This document shows positions 1 through 10,425 of a DNA stretch of 64,000 bases, in pieces. Origin of the DNA: Artemia franciscana (taxonomy: Eukaryota > Arthropoda > Branchiopoda > Anostraca > Artemiidae). The position numbers and the translations under genes are program-made. The notes below the pieces were generated by a model. It saw only the letters and a program-made list of their open reading frames with translations. It was not told the origin of the DNA and did not search any database. The stretch covers positions 868,001 to 932,000 of the forward strand of contig NW_027062689.1 in assembly GCF_032884065.1 (NCBI RefSeq), written 5' to 3'. How positions within the stretch are numbered: position 1 is the first letter of the stretch; each line of letters opens with the position of its first letter.

Positions 1-1
1 T

Positions 2-3000
2 GTGTGCCATTGTGCACTCATCCCAAATAATAAGTTTGCATTGCTGCAATACTTTACCCATCCCAGATGATTTGGAAATATTGCACGTAGGAGTTTCTGT
101 AGAATGCAAGTTCAGAGGCAATTTCAAAGCGGAATGAGCAGTTCTTCCACCAGGCAGCAATGTTGCGGCTATTCCGGACGACGCAATTGCCAACGCTATA
201 TCATTTTTAGATCGAATTGATGCCAGAATCAGTTTTATCACAAACGTTTTACCAGTACCTCCTGGCGCATCCAAAAAGAAAATTTCTCCAACGTTGTTAT
301 CGACACAATGCATTATCGTATCATAAATGTCTTTTTGTTCCGACGTTAACTTGGAAATGTTATTTTGTACATACGACAATAGATCACTCGTACTGTAACT
401 TTGTTCACGATCCAATTCTACACATGTCGAAACAGCAGCGATACGGTTAGGTGAAGGCATTCCCAAACCCTGAAGAGGTTTGTTTGCCATACTTATGCAA
501 AAATCTTCTATAACAACTAAAGTGTAGTTATAAATTTCTGGTGTAAAATCAAAAGTCATGTCTGACGTCTCTAACTGTTTTCGATGAAGTATATCTTCGG
601 ACATTTTTGACTTATATTTTTCCCATAAATCTGTAGGAGCTGATGGAGAGCAAGTTGTTAAAATGATGCCAAACAATGCACGAATTTGACTTGGGGTTGA
701 CGTTTCGCACGCGTCATTGATGCAGTTATCCCAGTGTTGGTCATTCTCCAATAAATTCAGAGCTTGGCATGCACTACGGTAAGTGTCATGTATAGTACCA
801 TTTACAGTCCTCAAGTACTCAAAGGATGTCGGACCGGGTACATTCACCAAAAGCAGGCGTAGAAAGAAGCATTCATGTTGATTGGGGTGAACGGTGTAGA
901 GTCTTCCTATCGTGGTATCTTTGAAGATGGTAGGTTGGCCGTCGACTGACTTACCCTGTTTTCGACGTTCAAATACTTTATTTTTAGTATTCCACGTGTA
1001 ATACGAAGGCACTTCAGTATACAGCAGTTTTTTTGCAAAAGAATCATTTTTGCAAAGCGAAAAAAAAGCTGTTAATGTTGTATCCGGTGGATTCAGGACT
1101 CTTTGTTGCACGTTGGTTTCCGTGAAATAAACACGTTGACCATTCTGTAAATGTACCGCTAAGTGAACAACAGCTGGACTACGTTCATGTATCGGAAATG
1201 AAAGAATTCGCCAAACAGCTTCATTACTGCTTATGTATCTTCCAGCCTGATATTCTACGATTTCATCAAAATCTTTGATTTCGGACTGCAAGCCAAAAAC
1301 TGCCATGTCACTGCCTTTGTTGACGTATTTACATATGTATTTGATTGCCTTTACGGAGTTACAGTATTCAACGTTTATGTGTGCATTAAATGTTTTTGAT
1401 AATAAAGGGGAATATGGAACAACCCACTGGTTATCTACTTCGATGGTGGTACTGTTACGCTTCTTTATTATTGCTGTTTTACCGCCATCTTCAGTAGATC
1501 TTCTTCTATATTGTGGGTAACCATCATTGCCAGTAATTGTTTTGGGTACTAAAAGTCGAGGATATTGCTTTGTGCACCTTCCTTTGGCCATGCATGGTGA
1601 ATTTTCGTTCAGTGCACCGCAAGGTCCATGTATCATATTTTTAACAATAATATCATGTAACCCCTTATCGACATTTTTATCAGGTATTTCAGCGGAAATC
1701 ACATCATCAATTTCGTTTGAAGTAATTTTTTTATGTAGCCAGATTAGTATATGTGCGTGTGGCAAACCTCGTTTTTGCCATTCCACTGAGTACATCCAGC
1801 ATCGTACTGACCCAAACACTTCATGTTTTACAAGGTAGTTTATCAGTAATTTCAACTTTTGCCGGAAGACACGTGCCGTAATGTCATGCCTATGAACCGC
1901 CGATTGTCCTTGAAGTAAAAGCTGCAGTATCTGGTCCCAAGATTGATTACATGTAAATGTAATAAATAAATCTGGACGACCATAGAGACGAACATACGCA
2001 ATAGCATCTTGAGCATATTCATGCATATGACGGGGACTGCCAACATATGACGAAGGTAAAATTGTTAATCTTCCAACGTTTGTGGTATTACCGTCATTTA
2101 TAACTGCATCTCGCAAATGAATGTATTGTTCAGAGCGGAGCTTGGTCTGATTCAGGCGGATATATAGCAAACGTTCTGATTCAATTTTAGCATACATATC
2201 AACCATAAATTGGTGAAACAATTCACGGCATTTTAAAATATAATTTTCTTCATCCTGCCGAATCATTAGTCTATAGGAATAATAATGCATTGCACTGCAT
2301 TTCTTATTCATTTCTTTGTTAGTGGCTGGATTCATCAATTTAATATTAAAGTGATAGCCGTCGGCTCCATCCCAAAAAATGATAGGATATTGTAGGGCAT
2401 CGTAGCATCGATGAGTTTCAGCAATTCTTAACAACTGAGCGTTTCGCTTATGTAGAATAATATCTCGAGGTAAAAACTGATCACCGACCATAACGATTGC
2501 CACTTCGTCGATAGTCGGAGCATTGTATCTACGCACATGTTGGCCAGGAGGCGTTTTGTCAGCGGAAATAACAATTTTATGAGTATCAGTAGGCATCAAA
2601 TCGATGGCTGTTTTGAACAGACGCACTAACTTATTATTTTCGTGGAAAAGATGTTGCAATTGGGAAACGATTGTCCTTAAAACGTTGGGAGAAATTTCGC
2701 AACGTGCATTCAATTCAGAATTTCTATCACTGATGAAGTACAATTGTAAAAATTTATGATTCTCGCCTGAGAATGGTAGAAGGGACCCTGCTTTATGATA
2801 AATTTGCCCTTTTACTTTGAAAGTAGACATAAATTGATCTGGATTTTCGATTTGGGCTCCAAACGACGTCATTTGGAAACATGAGTTGTATTGTCTGATT
2901 TTTGACAAAAAACGCTTAGATTCTGACGTAGTTCCAGTAAGGAAAGTCTTCAATGGCTCTGGTGGTGCAGCCAATAGAGGAAGTTTAACTTTTCCTGAGG

Positions 3001-3721
3001 CGCAACACATTCCCATTGTTTCACCATTGAATTTCAAGGCCTTGCAATAGGGACAAATTTTAGACATTGTCCCGATTTGAACACATCTACTCAAGCTATA
3101 ATCATCGACTGGGTTGTACCTGAATGCCAGGCGATAACTTTCAGATTGCTCTGATTCCTCGGCACGCTTTCTTTTCTTACTTTCTCTATCAGCAGCAAGC
3201 CTGTTTCCCTGCTGGTCTTTTGATTCCTCGGCACGCCTTCTTTTTTCACTTTCTCTTTTAGCAGCAAGTCTGCTTCTGCGTTGCTCTAGTAGTTCCTCGG
3301 CACGCCTTCTTTTTTCACTTTCTCTTTTAGCAGCAAGTCTGCTTCTGCGTTGCTCTGGTAGTTCCTCGGCATGCTTTCTGTTCTTTCTTTCTCTATCAGC
3401 CTCAAGCCTGTTTCCCTGCTGGTCTTTTGATTCCTCGGCACGCCTTCTTTTTTCACTTTCTCTTTTAGCAGCAAGTCTGCTTCTGCGTTGCTCTAGTAGT
3501 TCCTCGGCACGCCTTCTTTTTTCACTTTCTCTTTTAGCAGCAAGTCTGCTTCTGCGTTGCTCTAGTAGTTCCTCGGCACGCCTTCTTTTTTCACTTTCTC
3601 TTTTAGCAGCAAGTCTGCTTTCGCGTTGCTCTGGTAGTTCCTCGGCACGCTTTCTTTTCTGACTTTCTCTATCAGCAGCAAGTTTTTTGGCATAGACTCT
3701 TTGAGCATCTTCATCAGTCAT
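2..3721 (-). CDS. Helitron Rep/helicase (RepHel), partial at the left edge, frame fully open
   Basis: Read codon by codon from the ATG at 3721 to base 2, this frame has no stop: 1,240 codons, open at the edge. The order is as follows. Residues about 10-200 are eight 23-residue repeats rich in R, K, E and A (type RESEKRRRAEE), probably a charged coiled coil. A CPYC plus CC zinc-finger-like motif lies at about 223-240. The Helitron-like N domain follows. The HUH nuclease motif H-A-H is at 655-657, and paired catalytic tyrosines Y795 and Y799 sit in YICKY. The Walker A motif GGTGKT is at 1154-1159, and Walker B DE is at 1234-1235 next to the edge. These are the parts needed for rolling-circle nicking and for a Pif1-type 5'-3' helicase. 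Helicase motifs III-VI are out of view. The start was chosen because it aligns with the ATG of the second copy and nothing coding lies upstream. Transposase activity is inferred from the intact motifs. Confidence 0.92.
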   Translation of the reverse strand, partial: MTDEDAQRVYAKKLAADRESQKRKRAEELPEQRESRLAAKRESEKRRRAEELLEQRRSRLAAKRESEKRRRAEELLEQRRSRLAAKRESEKRRRAEESKDQQGNRLEADRERKNRKHAEELPEQRRSRLAAKRESEKRRRAEELLEQRRSRLAAKRESEKRRRAEESKDQQGNRLAADRESKKRKRAEESEQSESYRLAFRYNPVDDYSLSRCVQIGTMSKICPYCKALKFNGETMGMCCASGKVKLPLLAAPPEPLKTFLTGTTSESKRFLSKIRQYNSCFQMTSFGAQIENPDQFMSTFKVKGQIYHKAGSLLPFSGENHKFLQLYFISDRNSELNARCEISPNVLRTIVSQLQHLFHENNKLVRLFKTAIDLMPTDTHKIVISADKTPPGQHVRRYNAPTIDEVAIVMVGDQFLPRDIILHKRNAQLLRIAETHRCYDALQYPIIFWDGADGYHFNIKLMNPATNKEMNKKCSAMHYYSYRLMIRQDEENYILKCRELFHQFMVDMYAKIESERLLYIRLNQTKLRSEQYIHLRDAVINDGNTTNVGRLTILPSSYVGSPRHMHEYAQDAIAYVRLYGRPDLFITFTCNQSWDQILQLLLQGQSAVHRHDITARVFRQKLKLLINYLVKHEVFGSVRCWMYSVEWQKRGLPHAHILIWLHKKITSNEIDDVISAEIPDKNVDKGLHDIIVKNMIHGPCGALNENSPCMAKGRCTKQYPRLLVPKTITGNDGYPQYRRRSTEDGGKTAIIKKRNSTTIEVDNQWVVPYSPLLSKTFNAHINVEYCNSVKAIKYICKYVNKGSDMAVFGLQSEIKDFDEIVEYQAGRYISSNEAVWRILSFPIHERSPAVVHLAVHLQNGQRVYFTETNVQQRVLNPPDTTLTAFFSLCKNDSFAKKLLYTEVPSYYTWNTKNKVFERRKQGKSVDGQPTIFKDTTIGRLYTVHPNQHECFFLRLLLVNVPGPTSFEYLRTVNGTIHDTYRSACQALNLLENDQHWDNCINDACETSTPSQIRALFGIILTTCSPSAPTDLWEKYKSKMSEDILHRKQLETSDMTFDFTPEIYNYTLVVIEDFCISMANKPLQGLGMPSPNRIAAVSTCVELDREQSYSTSDLLSYVQNNISKLTSEQKDIYDTIMHCVDNNVGEIFFLDAPGGTGKTFVIKLILASIRSKNDIALAIASSGIAATLLPGGRTAHSALKLPLNLHSTETPTCNISKSSGMGKVLQQCKLIIWDECTMAH

Positions 3722-3988
3722 TATAAACTTAAGCATTAATAGAATTCTACGCGAACATACGTCGTATATAACTTGAATGACGTCACGCCTTCAAAGCAAA
3801 AATGATGGCAACTAATTTCATGACGTCAGCCGAAACATGACGGCGAACATATGTCTTATATAACTTGAATGACGTCACCTTCAAAGCAAAAATGATGGCA
3901 ACTAATTTCATGACGTCAGCCGAAACATGACGTCACCTGATCCACACATCCGCAGATCCACACACAGACAACTTATTTTTATATATAT

Positions 3989-3990
<2 letters not shown>
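3722..3990 (-). promoter_or_regulatory. Helitron A leader: duplicated 91-bp unit with five TGACGTCA sites
   Basis: Two near-identical units of about 91 bp follow one another (about 3753-3936). TGACGTCA, the palindromic CRE/ATF-type site, occurs at 3778, 3821, 3870, 3911 and 3928. A TATATA stretch near 3764-3770 lies 40-50 bp upstream of the ATG, and the second unit repeats it. Promoter function is inferred from position and motif density. Confidence 0.5.
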
Positions 3991-4070
<80 letters not shown>

Positions 4071-4091
4071 GTATATATATATATGTATATG
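3991..4091. repeat. TA microsatellite
   Basis: An almost pure (AT)n run of about 100 bp joins the 5' end of Helitron A to a solo Helitron 3' end. Confidence 0.95.
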
Positions 4092-4129
4092 CTGTTGGGG
4101 TGGGCGCGAAGCGCCACCCCAACAGCTAG
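4092..4129 (+). mobile_element. Solo Helitron 3' end (hairpin plus CTAG)
   Basis: A near-perfect hairpin (stem GGGGTGG/CCACCCC with GCGC arms) is followed by AACAG and then CTAG at 4126-4129. This is the canonical Helitron 3' terminus. There is no recognisable body, so it is a remnant or the end of an element that is otherwise only TA repeat. Confidence 0.75.
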
Positions 4130-4238
4130 TATATATATATATAAATAAGTTGTCTGTGTGTCAAGTGACGTCATGTCTTCAGGTCGTCATGGTGACGTCA
4201 GGTCATCAGGTTGTCATGTCGTCATTATGACGATGACG

Positions 4239-4325
<87 letters not shown>

Positions 4326-4436
4326 CAGGTGGGACATAGGGACACAACTACAATGGCGCGTAACTAATATGGCACGTTACGACTTACGCGCACGGGGGGG
4401 CTTGGGGGGGGAGCGCGAAGCGCCCCCGCCAACTAG
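4130..4436 (+). mobile_element. Miniature non-autonomous Helitron
   Basis: It has about 110 bp of the family 5' end (TAAGTTGTCTGTGTGTCAAG, with TGACGTCA at 4166, 4193 and 4234) and a TA tract at 4241-4322. It then has about 114 bp of the family 3' end, with the subterminal ATGGCGCGTAACTAATATGG and a hairpin, ending in CTAG at 4433-4436. The body of the autonomous element is missing and the TA tract sits exactly at the deletion junction. It would depend on RepHel from elsewhere for movement. Confidence 0.85.
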
Positions 4437-4672
<236 letters not shown>

Positions 4673-4830
4673 TATATATATATAATTAAGTTGTCTGTTT
4701 GTCAAGTGACGTCATGTCATCAGGTCGTCACGGTGACGTCATGTCATCAGGTTGTCGTGTCGTCATTATGACGATGACGTCATTAAAGGTATTTAAGACA
4801 TTCGTTCACGGAAAAATGTTTAATTGTAAA

Positions 4831-7800
4831 ATGACTGAAGAAACTACAATGTCAACAGCCGATGAAGCTGCTCAAAGAGTCTATGCCAAAAAACTTGCTG
4901 CTGATAGAGAAAGTAAGAAAAGAAAGCGTGCCCAGGAATCACGAGTGTAACGCGAAACCAGACTTGCTGCTAAAAGAGAAAGTGAAAAAGAAGGTGTGCC
5001 GAGGAATCACAAGAACAGCAAGAAAACAGGCTTGCGGCTGATAGAGAAAGTAAGAACAGAAAACGTGCCGAGGAATCACAAGAGCAACGCGAAATCAGAC
5101 TTGCTGCTAAAAGAGAAAGTGAAAAAAGAAGGCGTGCCGAGGAATCACAAGAACAGCAAGAAAACAGGCTTGCGGCTGATAAAGAAAGTAAGAAAAGAAA
5201 GCGTGCCGAGGAATCACAAGAGCAACCTGAAAATTATCGCCTGGCATTCAGGTACAGCCGAGTCGATGATTATAGCTTGAGTAGATGTGTTCAAATCGGT
5301 ACTATGTCTAAAATTTGTCCCTATTGCAAGGCCTTGAAATTCAATGGTGAAACAATGGGAATGTGTTGCGCCTCAGGAAAAGTTAAACTTCCTCTATTGG
5401 CTGCAACACCAGAGCCATTGAAGACTTTGCTTAATGGAACTACGTCAGAATCTAAGCGTTTTTTTTTATCGCAGATCAGAAAATATAACTCATGCTTCCA
5501 AATGACGTCGTTTGGTGCCCAAATCGAAAATCCAGATCAATTTATGCCTACTTTCAAAGTAAAAGGGCAAATTTATCATAGAGCAGGGTCCCTTCTACCA
5601 TTCTCAGGCATGAATCATAAATTTTTACAATTGTATTTCATCAGTGATAGAAATTCTAAATTGAATGCACATTGCGAAATTTCTCCCAATGTTGAAAGGA
5701 CAATCGTTTCCCAATTGCAACATCTTTTCCACGAAAATAATAATTTAGTGCGTCTGTTCAAAACAGCCATCGATTTGATGCTTACTGATAGGAATAAAAT
5801 TATTATTTCCGCTGACCAAACACCTCCTGGCCAACATATGCGTAGATACAATGCTCCAACTATCGACGAAGTGGCAATCGTTATGGTCGGTGATCAGTTT
5901 TTACCTCGAGATATTATTCTTCATAAGCGAAACGCTCAGTTGGTAAGAATTGCTGAAACTCATCGATGCTACGATGCCCTACAATATCCTATCATTTTTT
6001 GGGATGGAGCCTACGGCTATCACTTTAATATTAAATTGATGAATCCAGCCACTAACAAAGAAATGAATAAGAAATGCAGTACAATGTATTATTATTCCTA
6101 TAGACTAATGACTCGGCAGGATGAAGACAATTATATTTTTAAATGGCGTCAATTGTTTCACCAATACATCGTTGATATGTATGCAAAAATTGAATCAGAA
6201 CGTTTGCTATATATCCGTCTGAATCAGACCAAGCTCCGCTCTGAACAATACATTCATTTGCTAGATGCAGTTGTAAATGACGGTAATACCACAAACGTTG
6301 GAAGATTAACGATTTTATCTTCGTCATATGCTGGCAGTCCCCGTCATATGTATGAATATGCTTAAGATGCTATTGCGTATGTTCGTCTCTATGGTCGTCC
6401 AGATTTATTTATTACATTTACATGTAATCAATCTTGGGACGAGATACAGCAGCTTTTACTTCAAGGACAATCGGCGGTTCATAGATATTACGGCCCGTGT
6501 CTTCCGGCAAAAGTTGAACTCACTGATAAACTACATAGTAAAACTTGAAGTGTTTGGGTCAGTGCGATGCTGGATGTACTCAGTGGAATGGCAAAAACGA
6601 GGTTTGCCACACGCACATATACTAATCTGGCTACATAAAAAATTACTTCGAACGAAATTGATGATGTGATTTCCGCTGAAATACCTGATAAAAATATTGA
6701 TAAGGGGTTACATGATATTATTGTAAAAAATATGATACATGGACCTTGCGGTGCACTGAACGAAAATTCACCATGCATGTCCAAAGGAAGGTGCACAAAG
6801 CAATATCCTCGACTTTTAGTATCAAACACAATTACTGGCAATGATGGTTACCCACAATATAGAAGAAGATCTACTGAAGATGGCGGTAAAACAGCAATAA
6901 TAAAGAAGCGTAACGGTACCACCATCGAAGTAGATAACCAGTGGGTTGTTCCATATTCCCCATTATTATCAAAAACATTTAATGCACACATAAACGTTGA
7001 ATACTGTAACTCCGTAAAGGCAATCAAATACATATGTAAATACGCCAACAAAGATATCGAAATCAAAGATATCGACGAAATCGTACAATATCAGGCTGGA
7101 AGATACGTAAGCAGTAATGAAGCTGTTTGGCAAATTCTTTCAGTTCCGATACATGAACGTAGTCCAGATGTTGTTCACTTAGCGGTAAATTTACAGAATG
7201 GTCAACGTGTTTATTTTTCGGAATCCAACGTGCAACAAGAGCCCTGAGTCCACCGGATACAAAGTTAACTGCTTTCTTTTCGCTATACAAAAATGATTCT
7301 TTTGCAAAAAACTGCTGTATACTGAAGTGCCTTCGTATTGCACGTGGAATACTAAAAATAAAGTATTTGAACGTAACAGGGTAAGTCAGTCGACGGCCAA
7401 CCTACCATCTTCAAAGATACCACGATAAGAAGACTCTACACTGTTCACCCCAATCAACATGAATGCTTCTTTCTATGCCTGCTTTTGGTGAATGTACCCG
7501 GTCCGACATTCTTTGAGCATTTGAGGACTGTAAATGGTACCAACACTGGGATAACTGCATCAATGACGCGTGCGAAACATCAACTCCAAGTCAAATTCGT
7601 GCATTGTTTGGCATCATACTAACAACTTGCTCTCCATCAACTCCTACAGAGTTATGGAAAAATATAAATAAAAAATGTCCGAGGATATACTCCATCGAAA
7701 ACGGTTAGGGACGTCAGATATGACTTTTGATTTTACATCAGAAATTTAAAACTACACTTTAGTTATTAAAGAAGATTTGTATGTATATATGTATGGCAAA

Positions 7801-9303
7801 CAAACCTCTTCAGGATTTGGGAATGCCTTCACCTAATCGTACCATTGCTGTTTCGACATGTGTAGAATTGGATCGTGAACAAAGTTACAGTACGAGTGAT
7901 CTGTTGTTTTATGTACAAAATAACATTTCCAAGTTAACGTCGGAACAAAAAGACATTTATGATACGATAATGCATTGTGTCGATAACAACGTTGGAGAAA
8001 TTTTCTTTTTGGATGCGCCAGGAGGTACTGGTAAAACGTTTGTGATAAAACTGATTCTGGCATCAATTCGATCAAAAAATGATATAGCGTTGGCAAATGT
8101 GTCGTCCAGAATAGCCGCAACGTTTCTGCCAGGTGGAAGAACTGCTCATTCCGCTTTGAAATTGCCTCTGAATTTGCATTCTACAGAAACTCCCACGTGC
8201 AATATTTCCAAATCATATGGGATGGGTAAAGTATTGCAGAAATGCAAACTTATTATTTGGGACGAGTGCACAATGGCACACAAAAAATCGCTCGAGGCTC
8301 TGGATCAATGTTTGAAAGATTTGCGAGAGAATTTGAAACCCTTTGGCAGCACATTAATATTGCTTGCGGGAGATTTCAGGCAAACATTACCTATAATACC
8401 TAAATCAACCCCTGCAGACGAAAAGAATGCTTGCCTGAAAAACTCTAATATATGGGCACTCGTAAAAACATTAAAATTAACTACAAATATGCGTGTCCGA
8501 TTGCAAAACGATGACTCCGTTCAAACATTTTCAAAGCAATTGCTGGCAATTGGAAACGGAAAGCTCCCAGTAGACTCAATTTAAGGACGTATACAACTAC
8601 CTGCTGAATTCTGTAATTTAGTGACGTCCGAAAATGAATTAATTGAATAAGTATTTCCGAATATTCTGAACAATTATAAAAATAATAAATGGCTAAGTGA
8701 AAGAGCGATTCTTTCAACCAAAAATATAGACGTCCACGAAATCAACAATATTGTTTTGACCAAGATTCGAGACCAGGCAGTCCTTTACAAGTCAGTCGAC
8801 ACAGTTTTGGAACCAAATGAGGCGGTTAATTATCCATCTGAATTTTTAAATTCCGTGCATCTTTCAGGGTTTCCACCACACGTGACACAACTAAAAATAG
8901 GTGTACCAATAATACTGTTAAGAAATATCAACCCACCAAAGCTTTGCAATGGCACGCGACTTGCCGTAAAAAAACAATGGAAAACGTAATAGAGGCTACA
9001 ATCTTGACAGGGCCTTTTGAGGGTGAGGCTGTTCTTATTCCTCGCATTCCCATGATTCCAACGGATCTACCTTTTCAATTTAAAAGATTGCAATTCCCGA
9101 TGCGATTAGCATTTGCAATCCCCATCAACAAAGCTCAAGGTCAATCATTAGAAAAATGTGGTATAGATCTCAATACTGATTGTTTTTCCCATGGACAATT
9201 GTACGTTGCATGTTCGAGGGTCGGTAAACCTGACAATCTATTTATATGTAGCGACAATTGGACAGCGAAGAAAGTTGTATATTCGCAAGTTTTACGCAGT
9301 TAA
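4831..9303 (+). pseudogene. Decayed Helitron RepHel gene of copy B
   Basis: Compared with copy A, this gene is present from N- to C-terminus but not translatable in one piece. The N-terminal region has five 23-residue charged repeats instead of eight. Motifs still readable in separate frames are CPYC (5319 on), the HUH motif GLPHAHILIWL near 6602-6634, YICKY near 7029, Walker A GGTGKT near 8024, Walker B WDEC near 8259, AGDFRQTLPI near 8368, and the C-terminal INKAQGQSLEKCG and YVACSRVGKPDNLF motifs of Pif1-type helicases near 9130-9240. Breaks include in-frame stops at 4948, 6363, 8582 and 8648, small frame-shifting deletions near 4985, 6490, 6640, 7238 and 8985, a deletion of roughly 57 bp near 7540, and loss of about ten codons just after YICKY. 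The largest continuous piece (7781-8584) keeps the helicase core. Confidence 0.9.
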
Positions 9304-9636
9304 TTTGTATTGTATCTATCTATCTATCTATCTATCTATATAAAAACGAGTTGTGTGTATGCATGTTTGTTTGTTTGTAAAAGGAGCGTTTGTATATGAC
9401 GTCATTATAAGTACATAAGGCTTTGTATATGCACAGACAATGGGAAAGCCAAGAATGTTGTATATTCGCAAGTTTTACGTAGTTCAAAACACATATATAA
9501 ATCTATCTATATTCATAGGTGGTACATAGGGACACAACTACAATGGCGCGTAACTAATATGGCGCGTAACGACTTAAGCGTGCAGGGGGGGGGGGCTTGA
9601 GGGGGGGGGGGGGTGCGGAGCGCCCCCACCAACTAG
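9304..9636 (+). other. Composite 3' region of Helitron B with an internal second 5'-like start
   Basis: After the helicase stop there is a TCTATCTA tract, then TATAAAAACGAGTTGTGTGTATG from about 9336, which resembles a Helitron 5' end of a different subfamily. A second copy of the helicase tail (TTGTATATTCGCAAGTTTTACG) and the shared subterminal GGCGCGTAAC block follow. This looks like a short Helitron fused into, or replacing, the original end of copy B. Confidence 0.55.
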
Positions 9637-10425
9637 TCTATATATATAAAAATAAGTTGTCTGTGGGTCTGTCGAGTGACGTCATGTTTGTTTGTCGACT
9701 GACGTCATGTTTGTCGACTGACGAAATTACAGACCGGGACATCGGGACACTAATGACGACCGAGACACCGGGATATAGGGAATATAAATGACGACCGGGA
9801 CACTCAAAGAGAAATCGACCGGGACACAAGGAATGTTCGATTAGCAATCACCATCAACAAAGCACCGGGACACAAATGACGACCGGGACACAGGGAATAT
9901 AAATGACGACCAGGACACTCAAAGAGAAATTACAGACCGGGACACCGGAACACAAATGACAGCCGGGGCAAAAATGACGACCGGGACACAGGGAATATAA
10001 ATGACGACCGCGACACTCAAAGAGAAATGATAGACTGAGACACCGGCACACAAATGACAACCGGGACACAGGGAATGTTTGATTAGCATCATCATCAACA
10101 AAGCTCAAGGGCAATCATTAGAATAATGAGGTATAGATCTGAATACAGTTTGTTTTTCCCATGGAAAATTATATGTTGCATGTTCAAGAGTCGGTAAACC
10201 TGAGAATCTATTTATATGCACAGACAATGGGACAGCCAAGAATTTTGTATATTCGCAAGCTTTACGTAGTTAAAAATAAATATATATATCTATCTATATT
10301 CACAGGTGGGACACAGGGACACAACTACAATGGCGCGTAACTGATATGGCACGTAACGACTTACGCGCGCGGGGGGGTTTGAGGGGGGGGGGGGGGGTTT
10401 CGCGAAGCGCCACCCCAACAGCTAG
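9637..10425 (+). mobile_element. Non-autonomous Helitron (copy C) with a minisatellite and helicase tail
   Basis: It begins TCTATATATATAAAAATAAG immediately after the CTAG of copy B and ends with a hairpin and CTAG at 10422-10425. The inside is a minisatellite (9720-10080) followed by about 180 bp matching the 3' end of the helicase gene (AACAAAGCTCAAGGGCAATC, GTTGCATGTTCAAGAGTCGG). The common 3' subterminal block comes next. There is no coding capacity. It is a 3'-end-retaining derivative of the autonomous family. Confidence 0.82.
9720..10080 (+). repeat. GACCGGGACAC minisatellite inside Helitron C
   Basis: Short imperfect units repeat across about 360 bp. They alternate GACCGGGACAC, GGGAATATAAATGAC and TCAAAGAGAAAT blocks in variable order. 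Any ORFs through it are by-products of the repeat. Confidence 0.85.

Larger units (their letters stand above)
1..3991 (-). mobile_element. Autonomous-type Helitron (copy A), 5' part, running off the left edge
   Basis: Helitrons are rolling-circle DNA transposons that encode a Rep/helicase protein. This minus-strand copy begins at 3991 with the expected 5' TC followed by a TA-rich stretch and TAAGTTGTCTGTGTG, the same start seen in the other Helitrons here. A 270-bp leader precedes the ATG at 3721. The leader holds two copies of a roughly 91-bp unit and five TGACGTCA palindromes. The rest, down to base 1, is one uninterrupted reading frame. The 3' end with its CTAG terminus and hairpin lies outside the window. 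It is the inverted relative of the decayed copy at 4673-9636, and the two start about 680 bp apart. The open frame suggests a young, possibly active copy, but its C-terminal part cannot be seen. Confidence 0.9.
4673..9636 (+). mobile_element. Full-length but decayed Helitron (copy B)
   Basis: This plus-strand element of about 5 kb starts with TATATATATATAATTAAGTTG and ends with a hairpin and CTAG at 9633-9636. Its interior matches copy A along the whole visible length of A and adds the rest of the helicase. The 5' end shows TGACGTCA at 4707, 4734 and 4775 and a TATTTAAG box at about 4790, ahead of the ATG at 4831. The 3' part is composite: from about 9336 a second Helitron-like 5' start and a duplicated piece of helicase end appear before the terminus. 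The protein-coding region is broken many times, so this copy cannot supply RepHel itself, although its ends may still be usable. Confidence 0.88.

Noticed and set aside
3150-3690. Regular 69-bp repeats that resemble an array
   Set aside because: They are in frame with RepHel and encode charged helix repeats. There are no distinct spacers, so this is not a CRISPR-type array.
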